Positions 1 through 6,580 of a stretch of 15,290 bases of DNA are shown piece by piece. The DNA lies in contig CAZLWK010000047.1 of NCBI GenBank assembly GCA_964563395.1, positions 1 through 15,290 on the forward strand, given 5' to 3'. The first letter of the stretch is position 1; every line of letters starts with the position of its first letter. This stretch comes from JBEVOS01 sp964563395. Lineage in GTDB: Bacteria > Pseudomonadota > Alphaproteobacteria > Caulobacterales > Aquidulcibacteraceae. A model generated the notes under the pieces. It was not told the DNA's origin. It searched no databases and worked only from the letters and a program-made list of their open reading frames with translations. Both the position numbers and the translations under genes were made by a program.

Positions 1-608
1 ATCACGAGCTTGTCGTAATCGAGCACTTGGCCTTCGCGCGTATTGTCGACGCGATAGGCGACGCGGCGCACGGGGGAGAAAATGGAATCGATGGCGATCA
101 GCCCGATCGGCGCGTCGTCTGGACGGTTCTGTTCGGCAGGCACATAGCCCTTGCCGATATTGACCGTCAGCTCCATGCGAATGGAGGCGCCCTCGTCCAG
201 CGTGCAGATCACGTGGTTGGGGTTGAGGATTTCCATGTCCCCGACGGTCTGAATGTGCTTGGCGGTGACTTCGCCTGGCCCTTCGGCCTTCAGCATGACC
301 CGCTTGGGCCCCTCGCCGCGCATCCGCACGGCGACCTGCTTGAGATTCAAGACGATGTCCGTCACGTCCTCGCGGACACCGGGAATGGACGAAAATTCGT
401 GCACCACGCCGTCGATCTGCACCGACGTGATCGCCGCGCCCTGCAACGAAGACAGAAGAACACGGCGCAACGCATTGCCGAGCGTCATGCCGAAGCCGCG
501 CTCAAGCGGTTCGGCGATCAGGGTGGCCTTCCGGTTCGCCTCGAAGCCATGCTCGACGATCGGCTTCTTAGGGCGAATGAGGGTCAGCCAATTGTCTTCA
601 ATCGACAT
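1..608 (-). CDS. rpoA: RNA polymerase alpha subunit, N-terminal part (runs off the left edge)
   Basis: Alpha subunit of RNA polymerase; its N-terminal domain dimerises and nucleates beta/beta' assembly. The reverse strand reads MSIEDNWLTLIRPKKPIVEH from an ATG at 608, then the family-typical stretch around NALRRVLLSSLQGAAITSVQ and later IHTVGDMEILNPNHVI-like and RRVAYRVDNTREGQ segments. About 202 codons are present, which covers the alpha-NTD; the linker and DNA-binding C-terminal domain lie outside the window. A GAAGAGG Shine-Dalgarno motif lies just before the start. The 73-nt gap from rpsK (609-681) contains a GCCGCG...CGCGGC inverted repeat but no terminator-like T run, so cotranscription with rpsM-rpsK is likely. 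Truncation is only by the window edge. Confidence 0.97.
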   Translation of the reverse strand, partial: MSIEDNWLTLIRPKKPIVEHGFEANRKATLIAEPLERGFGMTLGNALRRVLLSSLQGAAITSVQIDGVVHEFSSIPGVREDVTDIVLNLKQVAVRMRGEGPKRVMLKAEGPGEVTAKHIQTVGDMEILNPNHVICTLDEGASIRMELTVNIGKGYVPAEQNRPDDAPIGLIAIDSIFSPVRRVAYRVDNTREGQVLDYDKLV

Positions 609-681
609 CAAAACCTCTTCTGTGAGGCCGCGGCGCTAAGCGTCCACGCGGCGCAGAGGGAAAACAAAATTACGCGAGACC

Positions 682-1071
682 CTAGACCCGGCGGCGCTTC
701 GGCGGGCGGCAGCCATTATGCGGGATCGGTGTGACGTCGCGGATAGAGGTGACGGTAAAGCCGATGGCCTGGAGCGCGCGCAGCGCGCTTTCGCGACCGG
801 AGCCGGGACCCGACACATTCACCTCAACGGTGCGCATGCCGTGCTCCATCGCCTTGCGGCCGGCGTCCTCGGCGGCGACCTGCGCGGCGTAGGGCGTGGA
901 TTTGCGCGAACCCTTGAACCCCATCGCGCCCGCGCTGGACCAGGAAATGGTGTTGCCCTGGGCGTCCGCGATCGTGATCATCGTGTTGTTGAACGAGGCG
1001 GCGACGTGCACCACGCCGGCCGCGATGTTCTTGCGTTCGCGTTTCTTAACGCGCGTGGATTCCTTGGCCAT
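682..1071 (-). CDS. rpsK: 30S ribosomal protein S11
   Basis: S11 of the small subunit platform, 129 aa, the usual bacterial length. The sequence carries the conserved GVVHVAASFNNTMITIADAQ region near residues 20-39, the WSSAGAMGFKGSRKSTPYAA segment near 44-63, and the C-terminal DVTPIPHNGCRPPKRRRV that contacts 16S rRNA near the E site. The ATG start is preceded by GAAGAGG at a good distance. It lies 23 nt downstream of rpsM and upstream of rpoA, the standard order of the alpha operon without rpsD, which supports an alphaproteobacterial source. Nothing is odd in the reading frame. Confidence 0.98.
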   Translation of the reverse strand: MAKESTRVKKRERKNIAAGVVHVAASFNNTMITIADAQGNTISWSSAGAMGFKGSRKSTPYAAQVAAEDAGRKAMEHGMRTVEVNVSGPGSGRESALRALQAIGFTVTSIRDVTPIPHNGCRPPKRRRV

Positions 1072-1094
1072 GACGGCGAAGCCTCTTCAAAATT

Positions 1095-1475
1095 CTATTT
1101 GCGGGTAGCCTGCTTCTTGCCGGCGATGGGTTTGGCGGGGCCCTTGCGGGTGCGGGCGTTGGTATGGGTGCGCTGGCCGCGGACCGGGAGGCCCTTGCGG
1201 TGGCGCAGGCCGCGATAGCAGCCCAGATCCATCAGGCGCTTAATGTTCGTCGCCGTCTCGCGGCGAAGATCGCCCTCGACGGTGTAGTCGCGGTCGATGG
1301 TTTCGCGAATTTGCAAAACTTCCTGGTCGGTCAGCTCATTGACTCGGCGGGCGTCATCGATCCCGACCTTGTCCAGGATCTCCTTGGCGTAGTGCGGCCC
1401 GATCCCATGGATGTATTGCAGCGCGATCACCACGCGCTTCTGGGTCGGGATATTGACGCCGGCGATCCGGGCCAT
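1095..1475 (-). CDS. rpsM: 30S ribosomal protein S13
   Basis: S13 of the 30S head, contacting tRNA and bridging to the 50S. The product is 126 aa, beginning MARIAGVNIPTQKRVVIALQ and ending with the basic tail KGPAKPIAGKKQATRK; the RGLRHRKGLPVRGQRTHTNA signature lies near residues 88-107. The frame stays open for about 150 codons further upstream, but that stretch is antisense to another gene and lacks family similarity. The ATG at 1475 fits the family N-terminus and has GGAG 7 nt upstream. It is the first gene after the sulfotransferase-like insertion and has its own promoter and a terminator-like leader hairpin, so rpsM-rpsK-rpoA is probably expressed as a separate unit here. Confidence 0.98.
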   Translation of the reverse strand: MARIAGVNIPTQKRVVIALQYIHGIGPHYAKEILDKVGIDDARRVNELTDQEVLQIRETIDRDYTVEGDLRRETATNIKRLMDLGCYRGLRHRKGLPVRGQRTHTNARTRKGPAKPIAGKKQATRK

Positions 1476-1486
1476 GGATGTGCTCC

Positions 1487-1541
1487 AAAAAAACAAGGCG
1501 CGACGCCGGCGGGCCTCCTGGCCCCCGCGGCATCGCGGCGC
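1487..1541 (-). terminator. Terminator-like hairpin with T7 run in the rpsM leader (putative attenuator)
   Basis: Read on the minus strand, a GC-rich imperfect hairpin (about 14-15 pairs between 1498 and 1541, loop 1516-1519, one small bulge and two mismatches) is followed by CCTTG and then seven T residues (1493-1487). This is the form of an intrinsic terminator. It lies downstream of the predicted rpsM promoter and ends directly at the GGAG ribosome binding site (1483-1486). It could attenuate rpsM-rpsK-rpoA or stop transcripts arriving from adk. The CCTTG spacer between stem and T run makes efficient termination uncertain. Confidence 0.55.
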
Positions 1542-1563
1542 TAAACCTTCGCGAAGACCCGCC

Positions 1564-1591
1564 GTTATAGAGCCGACCGTCAGGCTGTCAA
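1564..1591 (-). promoter_or_regulatory. Predicted sigma70-type promoter for rpsM-rpsK-rpoA
   Basis: On the minus strand a perfect TTGACA (-35, 1586-1591) is separated by 16 nt from TATAAC (-10, 1564-1569). The predicted start is near 1557, giving a leader of about 80 nt before rpsM. The bases just after the -10 are GGCGGG, a GC-rich discriminator of the type known at stringently controlled promoters; stringent control here is inference. It sits between the divergent sulfotransferase-like gene and rpsM. Confidence 0.7.
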
Positions 1592-1661
1592 TTCGCTCAA
1601 GGCGAGACAGGCGGCGGCGGCGGCTGTTGCGCCCGGCGCCCGAGCCCTTACAAGCGAGCGA

Positions 1662-2303
1662 ATGACTGAATCCGGGTCCGACATGGAAAAGGTGCGTCGG
1701 CACGTTCTGGTCACTGGGGCCGGCCGCTCTGGGACCACGTTCCTCATGGCGCTCCTGACCGAGCTTGGGCTCGATACCGGCTTTAGCAGAACAGATGCGG
1801 AAAATGTGCACCCCATCTCGCACGCTGGGCTGGAGCGCGACCTTCGCGACCCCTCTTGTCCCTATATTGTGAAGACCATCCTGTTCCCAAACATGGCGGC
1901 TCAGGTTCTGGCTGACCGAACGCTTAAGCTTGATCACGTCATCATCCCCATGCGGACGCTAACTGACGCGGCCGCCAGCCGAAGCCGCGTATCCGCGGCG
2001 GCGCGCGCTGAAGGACTGACGGGAAAGGCGCCGGGCGGCCTGTGGACGGCGCCGAACTACGCCGAGCAGATCAACGCGTCTGCGCGCACATTTTACAACA
2101 TGATGCACGTGCTCGCCGAGCATGAAACGCCCATCACGCTTCTAGCTTTCCCGCGACTCGCACTCGATGCCGCCTATTTATACGAGAAGCTGGCATTTCT
2201 TTTCGGCGGCGTCCGCCTGGGCGCGTTCATCGAGGCGCACATGGCCACCTCCAAGCCCGAACGCATCCATTCGTTCGACAGCGAGACCGGAGAGGCGATT
2301 TAG
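1662..2303 (+). CDS. Sulfotransferase-like P-loop protein inserted between adk and rpsM
   Basis: The only plus-strand gene in the window, 213 aa. Near the N-terminus (residues about 15-30) it reads HVLVTGAGRSGTTFLMALL, a hydrophobic strand followed by the GxGRSGTTF loop that binds the 5'-phosphosulfate part of PAPS in sulfotransferases. HVIIPMRTLTDAAASR (residues 92-107) resembles the second PAPS motif, with R98 and S106 as candidate 3'-phosphate ligands. No signal peptide or membrane segment is evident. The start may be 1662 or the ATG at 1683 (MEKVRRHV); neither has a strong ribosome binding site. Its TAG stop overlaps the adk stop (shared TTAG). No clear plus-strand promoter was found. Codons look less uniformly GC-rich than in the ribosomal genes. 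The substrate is unknown; it could instead be a catalytically altered P-loop relative. Transfer from elsewhere is inference. Confidence 0.75.
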   Translation: MTESGSDMEKVRRHVLVTGAGRSGTTFLMALLTELGLDTGFSRTDAENVHPISHAGLERDLRDPSCPYIVKTILFPNMAAQVLADRTLKLDHVIIPMRTLTDAAASRSRVSAAARAEGLTGKAPGGLWTAPNYAEQINASARTFYNMMHVLAEHETPITLLAFPRLALDAAYLYEKLAFLFGGVRLGAFIEAHMATSKPERIHSFDSETGEAI

Positions 2304-2866
2304 GACTTTGTCAGGTGGGCATTGATCGCGCCGGACACCGTGTCCATGTCCGCCATGCCGTCCACGCCGACGAGTTTGCCCTGGTCGCGATAATAGCTGA
2401 CGAGCGGGGCGGTTTGGTCGTTATAGGCCTTGAGACGAACCTTGAAACTTTCCGGGTTGTCGTCCGCCCTGCCCTCTTCGGCGAACCGCTTGGCGATCCG
2501 GGCGATCAACGTATCCTCGACCACCTCCAGACGGATGACGAGATCGATCTTGGTCCCGCGGCGGGCGAGCAGCGCATCGAGCGCACGCGCCTGCTCAAGC
2601 GTGCGCGGATACCCATCGAAGATAAAGCCCGGCGCGGCGCCGTTCTGCGTCAGCTTATCCTCGATCAGCTCGTTCACGATCTCATCGGAGACGAGCGATC
2701 CGGAATCCATGATCGCCGCCACGCGCTGTCCCAGCGGGGAGCCGGAGGCGCGCGCGGCGCGCAACATGTCGCCCGTGGACAATTGCACGAAGCCACGCCG
2801 CTCGACCAAGCGCTTGGCCTGCGTGCCCTTGCCGGCGGCGGGCGGACCGAACAGGATGAGGTTCAT
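2300..2866 (-). CDS. adk: Adenylate kinase, short-LID form
   Basis: Converts ATP + AMP to 2 ADP in the cytoplasm. The 188-aa product shows the P-loop GPPAAGKGT at residues 7-15, the AMP-site STGDMLR region at 30-36, the family signature FIFDGYPRT at 81-89, and a short KRFAEEGRADDNPES segment (126-140) in place of the longer, often zinc-binding LID insert. Its ATG overlaps the secY stop as ATGA, so it is translationally coupled to secY. Its TAA stop overlaps the stop of the convergent sulfotransferase-like gene. No minus-strand terminator was seen just downstream, so read-through would yield RNA antisense to that gene. secY-adk linkage is standard in alphaproteobacteria. Confidence 0.98.
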   Translation of the reverse strand: MNLILFGPPAAGKGTQAKRLVERRGFVQLSTGDMLRAARASGSPLGQRVAAIMDSGSLVSDEIVNELIEDKLTQNGAAPGFIFDGYPRTLEQARALDALLARRGTKIDLVIRLEVVEDTLIARIAKRFAEEGRADDNPESFKVRLKAYNDQTAPLVSYYRDQGKLVGVDGMADMDTVSGAINAHLTKS

Positions 2867-4200
2867 CGCGCCTTGCCCCGCAATTTGGAGCGCTTGATCA
2901 AGCCCTCATATTGGTGTGCGACAAGGTGAGACTGGATTTGGGTGACCGTGTCCATCGTCACCGACACGACGATCAGGATCGATGTGCCGCCCAGATAGAA
3001 GGGCATGTTGTAGGCCGAGATCAGAATTTCCGGCAGGAGGCAGACCGCCGTGATGTAGGCCGCGCCGATCACGGTCAGCCGCGTCAGCACATAATCCAGA
3101 TATTCCGCCGTTTTCTTGCCAGGGCGAATGCCCGGCAGAAAGCCGCCATATTTGCGCAGATTATCCGCCGTTTCTTCCGGATTGAACACGATCGAGGTGT
3201 AGAAGAAGCAGAAAAAGATGATGCCAATCGCGTAGAGCGCCAGATGGCCCGGCTGGCCGTAGCCGATCGACGCGATCAGCGTCTGCAGCCAGACCGGCGA
3301 ATCCGCGCCCATCCCGACAAAGCCGACAATCGTGGACGGCAGCAAAAGCAGCGAGGACGCGAAGATCGGCGGAATCACGCCCGCCGTGTTGATCTTCAGC
3401 GGCAGGAACGAACTCTCGCCCATGAACATGCGATTGCCGACCTGGCGCTTGGGATATTGCACCACAAGCCGGCGCTGCGAGCGCTCGATGAAGACGATGA
3501 ACACCACCGCAGCGAACAGCACCGCCAGGATCAGCAGGACCGCAGCGATGTTCAATTCGCCGACGCGCGACAGCTCGATCATCTGGCCGAGCACGCGCGG
3601 CATTTCCGCGATGATGCCGGCGAAAATGATCAGCGACACGCCGTTGCCAACGCCGCGCGCCGTCACTTGCTCGCCGAGCCACATGAGGAACATCGTCCCC
3701 CCGGTGAGCGTAATGATTGTAGACGCAACAAAGAGCGGCCCGGACGTGGTGACGAGCCCGGGCGAGGCCTGCAGGCCGATCGCGATCCCGTAGGATTGAA
3801 GGATCGCCAGCGCGACCGTGAGATAACGCGTATATTGGTTGAGCTGCTTGCGCCCCGCCTCGCCTTCCTTCTTCAAGCGCTCGAGCGAGGGGGACGTAGT
3901 CGCCAAGAGCTGAATGATGATCGAGGCCGAAATGTACGGCATCACGTTCAGCGCGAAGACCGCCATCCGTTCGACGGCGCCGCCCGAAAACGTGTTCATC
4001 ATGCCGAGAATGCCGCCGGCCTGACTTTGGAAGGCCTGCTGAAAGGCTACCGGATCAATGCCCGGGATCGGGATGAAGGTGCCGATCCGGTAGACGACGA
4101 GCATCAGCAGCGTGAAGACGATGCGCTTTTGAAGGTCGGTCGCCTTGGCGAAGGCGGCGAAATTGACGTTCGCTGCCAATTGTTCTGCGGCTGAGGCCAT
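2863..4200 (-). CDS. secY: Protein translocase channel subunit SecY
   Basis: Central channel of the SecYEG inner-membrane translocon, 445 aa, the usual length. Multiple hydrophobic segments consistent with ten transmembrane helices are visible, starting at about residues 27-45. Both family signatures are present: the MPYISASIIIQLL region (87-99) and WLGEQVTARGVGNGVSLIIF (174-193), plus NTAGVIPPIFASS (271-283). The basic C-terminus ends LRGKAR. The start at 4200 has GGAG 11 nt upstream. It lies downstream of rplO across a 117-nt gap that is the longest in the block and contains a strong hairpin, and it overlaps adk by 4 nt. Confidence 0.98.
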   Translation of the reverse strand: MASAAEQLAANVNFAAFAKATDLQKRIVFTLLMLVVYRIGTFIPIPGIDPVAFQQAFQSQAGGILGMMNTFSGGAVERMAVFALNVMPYISASIIIQLLATTSPSLERLKKEGEAGRKQLNQYTRYLTVALAILQSYGIAIGLQASPGLVTTSGPLFVASTIITLTGGTMFLMWLGEQVTARGVGNGVSLIIFAGIIAEMPRVLGQMIELSRVGELNIAAVLLILAVLFAAVVFIVFIERSQRRLVVQYPKRQVGNRMFMGESSFLPLKINTAGVIPPIFASSLLLLPSTIVGFVGMGADSPVWLQTLIASIGYGQPGHLALYAIGIIFFCFFYTSIVFNPEETADNLRKYGGFLPGIRPGKKTAEYLDYVLTRLTVIGAAYITAVCLLPEILISAYNMPFYLGGTSILIVVSVTMDTVTQIQSHLVAHQYEGLIKRSKLRGKAR

Positions 4201-4293
4201 GCGCCAGAGGGCTCCGAATATCCTCCGCCTTGAGCGGCGGTGATGGCCGCGAAGTGGCCCAAGGGCGCCCCCCCAGGCTCACTGCGCGCGACA

Positions 4294-4315
4294 GCTTCCC
4301 CGCGAACGGGGAAGC
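4294..4315 (-). promoter_or_regulatory. Perfect hairpin in the rplO-secY gap
   Basis: On the minus strand GCTTCCCCG-TTCG-CGGGGAAGC forms a perfect 9-bp stem with a TTCG loop, starting 2 nt after the rplO stop codon. No T run follows, so it is not a standard intrinsic terminator. It could protect or mark an mRNA 3' end, or tune read-through from ribosomal genes into secY-adk. A weaker CCGC...GCGG hairpin and a G7 run follow in the same gap before secY. Confidence 0.6.
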
Positions 4316-4317
4316 GC

Positions 4318-4803
4318 TTACGCCTCGGCCGGGGCCTCGGCGGGCTTGGTCACCGTCACCGATCCGCCCGCCTTTTCGACTGCGGCGATCGCGGCCGCGG
4401 ACGCGCCCGAGACGGTGATGCTGAGTTTGGCGTTCAATGCGCCTTTCGCAAGGAGGCGCACGCCGTCGCGGGCGCGACGAACGATGCCCGTCGACACGAG
4501 CACCTCCTCGGTGACCTCCTGGCCCGGCGTCAGCACCTTGGAATCGATCGCCTTTTGCAGCCGACCCAGATTGACCCAGGCATGGCGCGCCTGACCGGGC
4601 GGCGTAAAGCCGCGCTTGGGCATGCGCATATGGAGCGGCATCTGACCGCCCTCGAAGCCGTTGATCGACACGCCGCGACGGGACTTTTGTCCCTTCACGC
4701 CGCGCCCGGCGGTCTTGCCCTTGCCCGAGCCGACGCCGCGCGCGACGCGCATCAGCTTCTTCGAGGCGCCGGGATTGTCGGCCAATTGGTTGAGACGAAC
4801 CAT
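4318..4803 (-). CDS. rplO: 50S ribosomal protein L15
   Basis: Late-assembly protein of the large subunit, 161 aa. The glycine/basic N-terminal half shows GVGSGKGKTAGRGVKGQKSR (residues 23-42), then NGFEGGQMPLHMRMPKRGF (48-66), both diagnostic of L15; the C-terminal globular part contains LLAKGALNAKLSITVSGAS (118-136). The last residues, KPAEAPAEA, form a short Ala/Glu/Pro tail beyond the core. The ATG at 4803 gives the family-typical N-terminus MVRLNQLADNPGA. It lies 26 nt after rpmD and ends with TAA just before the hairpin in the secY leader. Confidence 0.98.
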   Translation of the reverse strand: MVRLNQLADNPGASKKLMRVARGVGSGKGKTAGRGVKGQKSRRGVSINGFEGGQMPLHMRMPKRGFTPPGQARHAWVNLGRLQKAIDSKVLTPGQEVTEEVLVSTGIVRRARDGVRLLAKGALNAKLSITVSGASAAAIAAVEKAGGSVTVTKPAEAPAEA

Positions 4804-4829
4804 GGTGATGATGTCCGTTTAGGGCGCGG

Positions 4830-5012
4830 TCAGCGCTCGATGACTTCAACGAGGTGGCCGACCTTCGCGATCATGCCGCGAACGGCCGGCGTATCTTCCA
4901 GCTCGCGCACTTGAGCGGCGCGCGTGAGGCCAAGGCCGCGCAGCGTCGCCAATTGAGCGGATTCGCGCCGGATCGGGCTTCCGATACGCTTCACTTTCAG
5001 CGTCTTGGCCAT
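4830..5012 (-). CDS. rpmD: 50S ribosomal protein L30
   Basis: Small large-subunit protein of 60 aa, the normal bacterial length. The sequence begins MAKTLKVKRIGSPIRRESAQ and contains LATLRGLGLTRAAQVRELED and the VRGMIAKVGHLVEVIE end that is typical of L30. It starts 3 nt after the rpsE stop (TAA-GCC-ATG), so translation is probably coupled to rpsE, and it is followed by rplO. Position between rpsE and rplO is the canonical spc order. Confidence 0.97.
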   Translation of the reverse strand: MAKTLKVKRIGSPIRRESAQLATLRGLGLTRAAQVRELEDTPAVRGMIAKVGHLVEVIER

Positions 5013-5015
5013 GGC

Positions 5016-5666
5016 TTATCCTTCCGACGGCGCTTCGCCGAGGCTGGCGCCGTCCTTACGGCGGGTGACGATATCGGAGACCTTGAGGCCACGACGGCCC
5101 GCCACTTGGCGCGGGCTCACCTGCGTCTTCAAGGCGTCGAACGTGGCGCGCACCATGTTGTAGGGGTTGGACGAGCCCTGCGACTTGGCGACCACGTCCT
5201 GAACGCCAAGCACTTCCAGCACGGCGCGCATCGGACCGCCGGCGATCAGTCCGCGGCCGGGGGGCGCGGCGCGCAGCATCACGCGGCCGGCGCCCCAATG
5301 GCCCTCGCCGTCATGATGCAGCGTACGCCCTTCGCGGAGCGGCACGCGGATCATCGTCTTCTTGGCTTCCTCAGTGGCCTTGCGAATGGCTTCGGGCACT
5401 TCGCGCGCCTTGCCATGACCGAACCCGACGCGGCCCTTCTTGTCGCCGACGACGACGAGCGCGGCGAAACCGAAATTCTTGCCGCCCTTCACGACCTTGG
5501 CGACGCGGTTGATCGCAACCAGCTTGTCGACGAATTCGCTGTCGCGCTCTTCATCGCGGCCGGCGCGGTCCCGATTGTCACGACGATCGCGATCGCGACC
5601 CCCGCCGCGCCCACGGCGTGGGCGTTGGCCTTCTTCGTTTGTGCTCTCTTCGCCGGTCATCGACAT
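5016..5666 (-). CDS. rpsE: 30S ribosomal protein S5 with Arg/Asp/Gly-rich N-terminal extension
   Basis: S5 helps decoding fidelity and, with S3 and S4, lines the mRNA entry channel. The 216-aa product is longer than the roughly 165 aa of E. coli S5. The core begins near residue 43 with EFVDKLVAINRVAKVVKGGK, followed by FGFAALVVVGDKKGRVGFGH and the C-terminal SSNPYNMVRATFDALK. The extra first 44 residues are low complexity (GRGGGRDRDRRDNRDR type), and a short acidic C-terminal tail follows. The ATG at 5666 is chosen because AAGGAG, which overlaps the rplR stop as TAAGGAG, lies 10 nt upstream; a second ATG two codons later is less well spaced. Confidence 0.97.
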   Translation of the reverse strand: MSMTGEESTNEEGQRPRRGRGGGRDRDRRDNRDRAGRDEERDSEFVDKLVAINRVAKVVKGGKNFGFAALVVVGDKKGRVGFGHGKAREVPEAIRKATEEAKKTMIRVPLREGRTLHHDGEGHWGAGRVMLRAAPPGRGLIAGGPMRAVLEVLGVQDVVAKSQGSSNPYNMVRATFDALKTQVSPRQVAGRRGLKVSDIVTRRKDGASLGEAPSEG

Positions 5667-5679
5667 GGCCGCGCGCTCC

Positions 5680-6042
5680 TTAGAATTCGAGGCCGCCCTC
5701 GCGGGCGGCGTCGGCCAAGGCTTTCACCCGGCCATGATAGAGATAGGCGCCGCGATCGAACACGACGGCGCTGACGCCTTTTTCCTTGGCGCGCGCGGCG
5801 ATCAGCTTGCCGATCGCGGCGGCGGCGGCCTGGTCGGCCCCAGTCTTGCGGCCGGCCCGGAAATCCTTCTCCAGCGTCGAGGCGGAGGCGATCGTCACGC
5901 CCTTCGCGTCATCGATCACCTGGACGGAGATGTGCTTGGAGGACCGCGCCACGCTGAGGCGCGGACGGCCATTGGCCACCTTCTTGAGCCGCGTGCGATT
6001 GCGCTGGGCGCGGCGGGCGTTTTTGTCGAGCGCGCGTTGCAT
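5680..6042 (-). CDS. rplR: 50S ribosomal protein L18
   Basis: 5S rRNA-binding protein of the central protuberance, 120 aa, typical length. The basic N-terminus (KNARRAQRNRTRLKKVANGR, about residues 7-26) is followed by RPRLSVARSSKHISVQVIDD and the C-terminal VVFDRGAYLYHGRVKALADA, AAREGGLEF, which are L18 hallmarks. It starts 3 nt after the rplF stop (TAA-GCC-ATG). Its TAA stop is built into the ribosome binding site of rpsE (TAAGGAG), which implies tight coupling to the next gene. Confidence 0.98.
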   Translation of the reverse strand: MQRALDKNARRAQRNRTRLKKVANGRPRLSVARSSKHISVQVIDDAKGVTIASASTLEKDFRAGRKTGADQAAAAAIGKLIAARAKEKGVSAVVFDRGAYLYHGRVKALADAAREGGLEF

Positions 6043-6045
6043 GGC

Positions 6046-6579
6046 TTATTTCTTCTTGCCTTCCTTGCGGCGGACGTATTCGCCAGCGCGACGCACGCCC
6101 TTGCCCTTATAGGGCTCCGGCGGGCGGAACGCGCGGATTTCGGCGGCCACTTGCCCAACGGCCTGCGCGTCGATGCCGGTGATCTTGATTTCGGTGGGCT
6201 TCGGCGTCGCCAATGTCACGCCTTCGGGCGGGGCGTAGACGATGTCGTGGCTATAGCCGAGCTGCATCTGCAAATTCTTGCCCTGCATCGCGGCGCGATA
6301 GCCGACGCCGGTCATCTCCAGCGTCTTCTCGAAGCCCTGAGTGACGCCCTGCACATTGTTGGCGAGGATGGCGCGCGCCATGCCCCACATGGCGCGGGCG
6401 CGCTGATCGTCGCGGCGTGGCTTGACGTGAATGGCGCCCTCTTCCTGGCGCACTTCCACTTCATCGGGCGCATGGAAGGAGAGCTGGCCCTTTGGGCCCT
6501 TTACGCTCACCGCCTGCCCGGCGACGCTCACCGTGACGCCGGCCGGCGTCGGGATGGGTTTTTTGCCGACGCGGCTCAT
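6046..6579 (-). CDS. rplF: 50S ribosomal protein L6
   Basis: L6 sits near the sarcin-ricin loop and factor-binding site. From the ATG at 6579 the product is 177 aa, beginning MSRVGKKPIPTPAGVTVSVA; the C-terminal half carries the PEPYKGKGVRRAGEYVRRKE signature (about residues 153-172) and a KKK end. The frame is open 12 codons further upstream, but this stretch lies inside rpsH and is not L6-like, so the shorter form is used. The start follows the rpsH stop with a single base between (TGA-G-ATG), implying translational coupling. Confidence 0.98.
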   Translation of the reverse strand: MSRVGKKPIPTPAGVTVSVAGQAVSVKGPKGQLSFHAPDEVEVRQEEGAIHVKPRRDDQRARAMWGMARAILANNVQGVTQGFEKTLEMTGVGYRAAMQGKNLQMQLGYSHDIVYAPPEGVTLATPKPTEIKITGIDAQAVGQVAAEIRAFRPPEPYKGKGVRRAGEYVRRKEGKKK

Positions 6580-6580
6580 C

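Noticed and set aside
1610..1624. (GGC)5 triplet run upstream of the sulfotransferase-like gene
   Set aside because: Five units in a GC-rich genome is not remarkable, and no phase-variation layout is evident.
1476..1937. N-terminal extension of S13 by about 150 residues
   Set aside because: The frame is open but lies over the promoter, leader and the opposite-strand gene, and the extension has no S13 similarity; the ATG at 1475 has a proper ribosome binding site.
2911..4194. 427-codon plus-strand open frame opposite secY
   Set aside because: It mirrors secY almost exactly, is extremely rich in Arg, Asp and His as expected for the complement of GC-biased codons, and has no recognisable domain. 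secY is certain.
5580..5600. GCGATCGC-type palindromes in rpsE, with similar ones in rpsC
   Set aside because: They arise from alternating Arg and Asp codons in the low-complexity tails rather than from a spaced DNA-binding site or repeat family.
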